Below, piece by piece: positions 32,810 through 38,476 of a stretch of 38,476 nt of DNA (position 1 is its first letter; every line of letters begins with the position of its first letter). The notes under the pieces are model-generated. The model made no database searches. It saw nothing but the letters and a program-made list of their open reading frames with translations, and was not told the DNA's origin. Origin of the DNA: an uncultured bacterium. GTDB lineage: Bacteria > Myxococcota_A > Bradymonadia > Bradymonadales > Bradymonadaceae. The position numbers and the translations under genes were made by a program. The DNA lies in assembly GCA_937981985.1 (NCBI GenBank), contig CALJNB010000073.1, forward strand, positions 1 to 38,476, given 5' to 3'.

Positions 32810-34306
32810 TTATTGCTCACGAGTTCGTCGAGACCGATAGGATCGAGATACGAAGAAGGTAGTCCCAAAACTGACGAACAAATTCACTGTTGCAATGGCA
32901 CCCAACCCCGCTATGAGCCATAAGAGGTTATTCAGGGTCCAACCGATCGAAGCGTGCGCAGAACTAAAAGCAATGTGTCGGATATCGAGTGGTAACCCCG
33001 TTATTTTTCCGAAGGTTCCAGTAAGTCCTAAGGACATGCCTAGTACGATACTTCCAACAATTTTGGGTGTTATTTTTCCAGCTTGTTTTGAGGGTTTCCA
33101 CCCAAATCTGTTGTAGATACGAGGGCCAATTTGCCGGTACTCAAGAAGGTTTGCTACGTATCCGGAAACCAATCCGGCGAGTGAAAGAAAAATACCGGCA
33201 ACCGTGGCGTACCAAATGACAGATATACTCAGTGTATTTTTTTCCACCAGGGACGCCTTGGTTTCCACGCTAAATGGAAAAAGGACGTCAAAAGCGGCAG
33301 TAACCGTTATTGCTGCTAGGACGTTTCCTAATAACGTTAAGGTTTGCGATGCTAAAAGTCGTTTGATCAAGGTTCTCGATGAGCCCTGTGTTACGAGATG
33401 ACGGGATAAGGCCGTCGCGGTCATTGAAGGTTGTTTGGTTGCGATTGTTCCACCGATTAGCGCGCAGATTGAAAAACATGCGGCATAATTTATTCCAAAC
33501 AACACACCAAGCGTTAAGGGAGGCAGATCCAGCTGACTAAGGAATACTTTGGCAATTGCAAATCCTGCGACAAGAACACCGCCGAGAAGGGCGGAACGGA
33601 AATAAGATCCGTATTCGGCTTTTGATTGGGCAATATATTGTTCGCCCGTATCGGCGTTCAGCTGCACGATCTGTTCGACAACTAAATCAAGTTTTCGGTC
33701 GAGATAATCTGCCAGCGAATTTTCTCGTTTTAGCGTTGAGCTAAGATCGCAAACGCTTTGATGTTGTTGGGTAGCATGGTCGGAGCTTTGAAGCACAAAG
33801 AGGTGTTTGAGAAGAACCAAGTCTGAATATAACTTTTCGTTTCGATACGATAAATCGATACTCGTCCCTAGATCCCCGAACGACTTGCGTATCTCGTTGG
33901 TAAGGTTTTGCAGTTCCTCTATTTCTGGAGGAAGATGGGTTGCATGCATCCCTTTTACTGGTTCAATAGTCGGAGGGGTGTTTTCTAATTGTTGGATTCT
34001 GGTAAATAGAGGATCCTGTAATACAGCGCCGTTTACGATCGTTGCTAGTTGGTTAAACGCTTCTGTAGCAGCGCCAGAAATCGTTTGGACGAGTTCTGGT
34101 TCAGTCTCATATGCTTTTTCTAAAACATCGGGAAACGCGTTTTTCGGAAGGGCGTTGATGAAACGAACTGCGTCGTTCTTTGACACGTGGGGCGGTAGAA
34201 CTTTATGAGCGAGTCTGATGATAAACTCACTAAAAAAACCAGGTTTTTCTCGAAAGTGGTGACCAATGAGCGCGCGACCCCAATCCATTTCCGAAAGTCG
34301 TTTCAT
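32810..34306 (-). CDS. Gcr/COG4389 'site-specific recombinase' family membrane protein
   Basis: A 498-residue protein. The N-terminal half (1-225) is helical and charged. The C-terminal half has about five to six membrane segments and the family hallmarks FGINYAACFSICALIGGTIATKQPSMTATALSRHL, LLEYRQIGPRIYNRFGW and, near the end, LPLDIRHIAFSSAHASIG. These match the family annotated as site-specific recombinase (Gcr, PF10136). The name is probably misleading: no tyrosine or serine recombinase active site is seen, and the protein is plainly integral to the membrane, so I do not treat it as a mobile-element gene. At 498 residues it is shorter than the roughly 650-700 usual in the family, mainly at the N-terminus. 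The start ATG lacks a clear Shine-Dalgarno. Confidence 0.8.
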   Translation of the reverse strand: MKRLSEMDWGRALIGHHFREKPGFFSEFIIRLAHKVLPPHVSKNDAVRFINALPKNAFPDVLEKAYETEPELVQTISGAATEAFNQLATIVNGAVLQDPLFTRIQQLENTPPTIEPVKGMHATHLPPEIEELQNLTNEIRKSFGDLGTSIDLSYRNEKLYSDLVLLKHLFVLQSSDHATQQHQSVCDLSSTLKRENSLADYLDRKLDLVVEQIVQLNADTGEQYIAQSKAEYGSYFRSALLGGVLVAGFAIAKVFLSQLDLPPLTLGVLFGINYAACFSICALIGGTIATKQPSMTATALSRHLVTQGSSRTLIKRLLASQTLTLLGNVLAAITVTAAFDVLFPFSVETKASLVEKNTLSISVIWYATVAGIFLSLAGLVSGYVANLLEYRQIGPRIYNRFGWKPSKQAGKITPKIVGSIVLGMSLGLTGTFGKITGLPLDIRHIAFSSAHASIGWTLNNLLWLIAGLGAIATVNLFVSFGTTFFVSRSYRSRRTREQ

Positions 34307-34402
34307 TCAACGGACATACCACACTTAGTCGTTGGATAAAGCTATTTAGAACATTTATCTCTATTTTTACGAATAAAGTTTATGAAGAGGCTCGTGGACG
34401 AT

Positions 34403-36853
34403 TTATTGAATCACGTTGCAAATTGTATTTGCTTTTACACTAGTATTGTCATCCTCAATACATTCATTGTGGCGTCCCATTCCATTTCCATCGTAATCGG
34501 TTCGAACCTCGACATCGATCGACTCCCCAACGAAATTATCTGGAACAGTCCAAAGATATTCAACGGTCTCAGTAGCACCCGGTCCAAGAGGTGTTCGATT
34601 CGTCACAGTTGCAATCACGTCTAAAGGATCGCCGCTTTTTCCTCCGAGGAGGGTAGTCGATAGGGCGCCGATACGGACTCCGATGCTTCCTTTGTTTTCA
34701 ATAGTAAATGTTACTCGGAACCCCGACGCGGCGCACGATTGACCGTCAGTCTCTACGGTCGAGACGAAATTTGGAGCGTTCGTCAAATCGCCACCTTGGA
34801 CGTTTTGTCGGTAGTTATTTAGATGGGGCTCGTTCCAATTTGCTTCTTCGTTTAAAGGGATTGAGCCATCTTCATTTACATTTGTGACGTGATAGGTGTG
34901 TTGATTCCAAATTTTTCGAGTACCGACCCATCTATTTTCAACGTCTTTGAAGACACGGATTCCTTTAGAACCAAAAGTTTCTCCAGCGAATTTGAACGCG
35001 TAATCGTTCGCTGATACAACAATCTCAGCTGACCCATCGTTATCGACATCTACGATAACGGGATATTCGAAAAGCGTTCCTGATGTGTTTTCTTCTTCGA
35101 GAAGAATTTCCGGATCGTTGTATCCATCGTTGTCAGCATCTACGCCGGAACCGTTTCCTGAATAGACGCGTAGGTAGGCTTCATCATTGTAGACCACCTC
35201 AGCTTTCCCGTCGCCTTCAAAATCGAAAACGGAACTGCCGGTGACAGCGCTCGAAAAATCTTTTGTTTTATGAGCCCATAAAATGGTTCCGTCCGTTTCA
35301 TAAACGAGATAATACCAACGTGCCGCGATTCCGATTTCGGGTTCACCATCACCGTCAAAGTCAGCAATAGTAGGTGGTCCGCCACCAGGTCGACAATTTC
35401 TATGGGCCACGCATTGGCCTAGGTAACAAAGGGCGGGCGAGGCACCGCAGTCGGCAGTAGCGGTGCAGGCGATTCCTGGGGTGCAGTCGACACCCAAACG
35501 TTCTTCGTCGATCGGAATATCCACGCGTATGGTCTCGGTCTGGTCGTCATCGTAGATGGCAAAGGTGCCGTTGGGCTCTACCGAGACTATTTCAGGTTTT
35601 GAGTCATTGTCGGTATCGGCGATAGCGGTGTATCCGCGACTACCAGCGGTACTGAATCCAACGCATCCGGTTCCATCGGTTGCCGACGCGTCGGTTAATA
35701 TGAAGCCGTTGTTTCCGATTACGACCTCTTGAATACCATCGTTATCAAGGTCGACGATGAGAGGGAGAACCGATACCGCCGGCATTCGACAGATTGAGGC
35801 TCCGCTTGATGAAAGTATATCCCTGCCCGTTACTATTTCTGCTTCGCCGACCCCATCGAGGTTTGCAATGGCTGATCCGCCATAGAGATTTCCAACCGCG
35901 GTGGGGTTGAACCACTTAATTTCACCGGTGTTTGATAGCGCATATATGCCCCCACCATCGAGAGTGGGAGCTTCGATGATGATATCTGGCACGCCGTCGT
36001 AATCGATATCGCCGATCGACGGGGTTGAGTCAGCGCGAATTTCGAAGGGGGCTACGAGTCCAGTTGATGACCAATGTTCGCTCCCGTCATCACCGCTGAT
36101 AACGCGTAGTACGCCTCGGCCGTAGTGGTGTGTTCCTCCGGTGCTCGATTGCCAAAAGGTCGAAAATACGATGTCAGGAACATCTTTTTCATCAATTTTG
36201 CCATCCAAATTGTCGTCGGTTAAGTTCGCGACGGCAGGCATCATCATGACCTGGTCGTATTCGGGACTGACTGTTGAACCTGTCCAAGCAAATGCTTCGA
36301 CGGGTTCGAAGTCGCCGATAGGGGGGCGAAAGGTACAGCTGTTTGGATTCAAGTCATCGGCAATGCATTTATTCAACGTGGGTTCACAAAAAGAGTCACG
36401 AGGACAGCGATTGTTTTCATCGCATGCATCACCAGGAACGACGCATTTTTGAAAAAGACAAACATCGTTTGCACCGGCGCAGCAGGTTCCGTCGTCCTCG
36501 GTGGGACACCAGGTTTTGCCGTCGATCGCGCAAAGTTCAGCTTCTGTAGGTTTGTTGATCCCGCATTCTTGGTTCACAAAATCTAGGCATTCTAATTCTG
36601 AGGAGCAATAAATTGCTCCGCATCGAGGTCCGGATGCACTGGCAACACAGGTGAATGCTTCACAAAACTTCGAGCTACACTCTGCATTTTTCGCGCACGT
36701 TTCGCCGTCAGCCTTTTTTTCGGCGATAGTTTCGTTGTTCGATTGATTGTTTTCGTTATTGATGGAGTTGTTGTCTCTTAACGGGGTTTCGTCTTCGCAG
36801 TCGCCACAACCGATGACTAAAAATAGAGTAATGAACAAGAAAATACGATTCAT
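34403..36853 (-). CDS. FG-GAP/VCBS repeat surface lipoprotein with Cys-rich N-terminus
   Basis: An 816-residue predicted lipoprotein (lipobox VIGC, Cys16; Asn-rich linker). Residues about 50-180 are Cys-rich with CAKNAECSSKFCEAFTC and GDACDENNRCPRDSFCEP modules, the disulfide-knot type frequent in Myxococcota surface proteins. Six or more calcium-binding FG-GAP/VCBS loops follow: DIDYDGVPDI, DLDNDGIQEV, DTDNDSKPEI, DFDGDGEPEI, DFEGDGKAEV and DVDNDGSAEI, each D-x-D-x-D/N-G/S, indicating a beta-propeller. The last 110 residues look like a CARDB-type beta domain (VTFTIENKGSIGVRIG, VEYLWTVP, VEVRTDYDG). I use the ATG at 36853, which gives the signal peptide; the upstream in-frame ATG at 36952 would precede it with unrelated residues. 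Likely displayed on the outer membrane, perhaps for adhesion. Confidence 0.82.
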   Translation of the reverse strand: MNRIFLFITLFLVIGCGDCEDETPLRDNNSINNENNQSNNETIAEKKADGETCAKNAECSSKFCEAFTCVASASGPRCGAIYCSSELECLDFVNQECGINKPTEAELCAIDGKTWCPTEDDGTCCAGANDVCLFQKCVVPGDACDENNRCPRDSFCEPTLNKCIADDLNPNSCTFRPPIGDFEPVEAFAWTGSTVSPEYDQVMMMPAVANLTDDNLDGKIDEKDVPDIVFSTFWQSSTGGTHHYGRGVLRVISGDDGSEHWSSTGLVAPFEIRADSTPSIGDIDYDGVPDIIIEAPTLDGGGIYALSNTGEIKWFNPTAVGNLYGGSAIANLDGVGEAEIVTGRDILSSSGASICRMPAVSVLPLIVDLDNDGIQEVVIGNNGFILTDASATDGTGCVGFSTAGSRGYTAIADTDNDSKPEIVSVEPNGTFAIYDDDQTETIRVDIPIDEERLGVDCTPGIACTATADCGASPALCYLGQCVAHRNCRPGGGPPTIADFDGDGEPEIGIAARWYYLVYETDGTILWAHKTKDFSSAVTGSSVFDFEGDGKAEVVYNDEAYLRVYSGNGSGVDADNDGYNDPEILLEEENTSGTLFEYPVIVDVDNDGSAEIVVSANDYAFKFAGETFGSKGIRVFKDVENRWVGTRKIWNQHTYHVTNVNEDGSIPLNEEANWNEPHLNNYRQNVQGGDLTNAPNFVSTVETDGQSCAASGFRVTFTIENKGSIGVRIGALSTTLLGGKSGDPLDVIATVTNRTPLGPGATETVEYLWTVPDNFVGESIDVEVRTDYDGNGMGRHNECIEDDNTSVKANTICNVIQ

Positions 36854-36886
36854 GCTTGGCTCAAAATGTAGTGATAAAATTGGATT

Positions 36887-36915
36887 ATTATAATCTAGTG
36901 AAAATATGAAATCGA
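36887..36915 (-). promoter_or_regulatory. Promoter candidate for the FG-GAP lipoprotein
   Basis: On the minus strand TCGATT (36915-36910), a 17-base spacer and a perfect TATAAT (36892-36887) lie about 35 bases before the ATG at 36853. The -35 is weak, the -10 excellent. Confidence 0.45.
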
Positions 36916-37033
36916 CACAATAGCGTTCGACGTTGTTACGCATTGGATTCAAATCAGGTGAATGCCAATTTGTGCCGCATCTGTTCGTTTAGAGGTTATT
37001 GTGTTACTGGAGGCCATTCTCATAGGTGTTCCC

Positions 37034-38005
37034 ATGTTTGAACTTTTACGTAGACCTCGCAGATTAAGAAAGAACGCGGCCATTCGAAATATGGTTCGTG
37101 AGACTGTTTTGACAAAAAACGATCTTGTGATGCCCATTTTCGTGAACGCCAATATCGAGGGGGAATCTCCGATTTCAGCGATGCCGGGGATTTCTCAGTG
37201 GGGAATTCAGGCCTTAGATCAAGAAGTAGAACTCTTGTTGGAAAGAGGAATCAATCAGACCTTGGTTTTCGGTCTGCCTGAAGAAAAAGACGAAGAGGGA
37301 TCTGACACCTGGCACGAAAACGGAATCACACAACGGGCGGTTCGAAGGATCAAAGAGAAGTTTCCAGAGATGTACGTGATTACCGACGTATGTTTCTGCG
37401 AATATACCTCTCACGGCCACTGCGGCGTTGTTGCTAAAGATGGTAAACTTCTCAACGACTTGACCTTACGTAATTTGCAAAAACAGGTCGTCTCTCATGC
37501 CGAAGCGGGGGCCGATATGGTAGCGCCGTCAGGAATGATTGATGGAATGATTGTGGCGATTCGAGATGGTCTGGATGACGCCAATTTCCACGACGTGGCG
37601 TTGATGAGTTATGCCGTCAAGTACGCGTCTGCATTTTATGGGCCGTTCAGAGAAGCCGTAGATTCGGCTCCTCAATTTGGTGACCGGCAAACCTATCAGA
37701 TGGATCCGGCAAATAAACGCGAAGCGTTGATCGAAGCCGGACTCGATTTTGCCGAAGGTGCAGATGTATTGATGGTAAAACCCGCATTGTCTTATCTTGA
37801 TATTATACAGGACTTGAAGCGAGAATTCGACGCGCCGATTGCTTGCTATAACGTGTCGGGTGAGTATTCGATGATAAAGGCAGCGGCTGAAAAAGGGTGG
37901 ATTGATGAAGCGCGCGTTCGTCGCGAGGCATTATTATCGATGAAGCGTGCAGGCGCTGATATTATCATTACGTATTTTGCGAAAGATATCGCTTTAGAAC
38001 TATAG
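37034..38005 (+). CDS. hemB: Porphobilinogen synthase (delta-aminolevulinic acid dehydratase) HemB
   Basis: A 323-residue enzyme that condenses two 5-aminolevulinate molecules to porphobilinogen. The start [24 protein letters not shown] is the standard family opening. The metal loop [14 protein letters not shown] gives Cys120, Cys122 and Cys130, so this is the zinc-cysteine type rather than the magnesium type. [36 protein letters not shown] (Schiff-base Lys) and [13 protein letters not shown] (second Lys) are all in place, as is [19 protein letters not shown]. The start ATG at 37034 has AGGTG upstream; an earlier in-frame ATG at 36962 is rejected because it adds non-family residues. It is followed by hemH after 15 bases, a haem operon. 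Confidence 0.98.
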   Translation: MFELLRRPRRLRKNAAIRNMVRETVLTKNDLVMPIFVNANIEGESPISAMPGISQWGIQALDQEVELLLERGINQTLVFGLPEEKDEEGSDTWHENGITQRAVRRIKEKFPEMYVITDVCFCEYTSHGHCGVVAKDGKLLNDLTLRNLQKQVVSHAEAGADMVAPSGMIDGMIVAIRDGLDDANFHDVALMSYAVKYASAFYGPFREAVDSAPQFGDRQTYQMDPANKREALIEAGLDFAEGADVLMVKPALSYLDIIQDLKREFDAPIACYNVSGEYSMIKAAAEKGWIDEARVRREALLSMKRAGADIIITYFAKDIALEL

Positions 38006-38020
38006 CTAGTAGGTAGTAAA

Positions 38021-38476
38021 ATGAGTTACGGAGTTTTTATAGTAAATCTTGGGTCACCGGATTCGCCGACTACGCCTGACGTGCGAACTTATCTCAGGGA
38101 GTTTCTTTCTGATCCTAGAGTTATCGATGTACCTAAATTTCTTCAGCAGACTATCCTGAACTTATTTATTCTTCCCTTTCGTCCCAAACAGAGTGCTGAA
38201 GCTTACCACGAAATTTGGACCGACGAAGGTTCACCTCTGGTTGTGTCGACGCTGAAGCAGCGCGCGCTTTTACAAGAGCGTTTGGATATTCCGGTGGTTG
38301 TGGGTATGCGTTACGGAAATCCATCGACACGTAGTGGTTTGGAGGAGCTTGCAAAAAAGGGGGTTACAAAATTTTTGTTGATTCCCTTGTATCCTCATTA
38401 CGCCATGTCGTCATACGAGACCGCTGTTGTCAAAGTTCAAGAAGAACTTGCTAAGATGGGAAACCCTATGGAGCTC
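38021..38476 (+). CDS. hemH: Ferrochelatase HemH, 5' part (continues beyond window)
   Basis: The first 152 codons of an open frame that runs to the right edge without a stop, so the C-terminal half is outside. The start is the ATG at 38021, preceded by AGGTAG. The translated start MSYGVFIVNLGSPDSP, then TYLREFLSDPRVIDVP, SAEAYHEIWTDEGSPL, VGMRYGNPS and LIPLYPHYAMSSYET are ferrochelatase signatures. The family inserts Fe2+ into protoporphyrin IX; a coproporphyrin-type (CpfC) role is possible in some lineages and cannot be decided from this half. The invariant active-site His and Glu pair lies at or beyond the window edge. It is the second gene of the hemB-hemH operon. Confidence 0.95.
   Translation, partial: MSYGVFIVNLGSPDSPTTPDVRTYLREFLSDPRVIDVPKFLQQTILNLFILPFRPKQSAEAYHEIWTDEGSPLVVSTLKQRALLQERLDIPVVVGMRYGNPSTRSGLEELAKKGVTKFLLIPLYPHYAMSSYETAVVKVQEELAKMGNPMEL

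Noticed and set aside
32810..34306. Treating the 'site-specific recombinase' as evidence of a mobile element.
   Set aside because: No recombinase catalytic residues, several membrane segments, and no flanking repeats or att-like sites were seen.
1..38476. CRISPR arrays, insertion sequences, prophage genes.
   Set aside because: No regularly spaced direct repeats, transposase motifs (DDE or tyrosine) or phage structural genes were recognised on either strand.

Overview
The window looks like chromosomal DNA from a Gram-negative bacterium of the Myxococcota/Bradymonadota (former Deltaproteobacteria) type. The grounds are moderate GC by eye, a very high density of lipoproteins (twelve of about 32 genes), Asn/Asp-rich linkers straight after several lipobox cysteines, FG-GAP/VCBS and Cys-rich surface lipoproteins, metzincin-type lipoprotein proteases, and a caspase-like lipoprotein. 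The lineage is an inference; no rRNA is present.

Layout. 1-2600: the 3' end of an asparagine synthase-like gene, a DCC/DUF393 thiol-redox protein divergent from a GbsR/MarR-type regulator, tRNA-Arg(CCU), and a VOC-fold protein. 2600-6400: htpG with a possible heat-shock promoter, a lipoprotein with three c-type haem domains, and a TerC membrane protein. 6586-10444: a tight three-gene lipoprotein operon whose middle gene is a caspase-like protease with an intact His/Cys dyad; this is the best candidate for an undescribed system. 10582-13866: cdaA-cdaR-glmM, the classic c-di-AMP synthase/regulator/phosphoglucosamine mutase operon. 13937-19154: two paralogous metzincin lipoproteins enclosing an ArsA/Get3-like ATPase, a BNR-like lipoprotein and a small exported helical-repeat protein. 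19384-22883: two GT-C type membrane proteins that overlap tail to tail, the second coupled to a metallo-beta-lactamase-fold hydrolase. 23075-24898: a third, unrelated-looking metzincin lipoprotein. 25001-27244: queA-tgt (queuosine). 27337-29319: a large lipoprotein with its own promoter and terminator. 29826-31011: a DUF5522 Cys-rich protein overlapping a DusA-type dihydrouridine synthase. 31076-32781: beta-propeller lactonase-like and CAP-domain lipoproteins, overlapping by ATGA. 32810-36853: a Gcr/COG4389 'site-specific recombinase' family membrane protein and an FG-GAP lipoprotein. 37034-38476: hemB and the 5' part of hemH.

Housekeeping functions (tRNA modification, haem synthesis, cell-wall precursor and c-di-AMP, protein folding) alternate with lineage-type envelope lipoproteins. 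I saw no insertion sequence, integrase, CRISPR array or prophage genes. Both ends cut genes: asparagine synthase on the left, ferrochelatase on the right. Promoters and terminators were found by eye and are graded accordingly.
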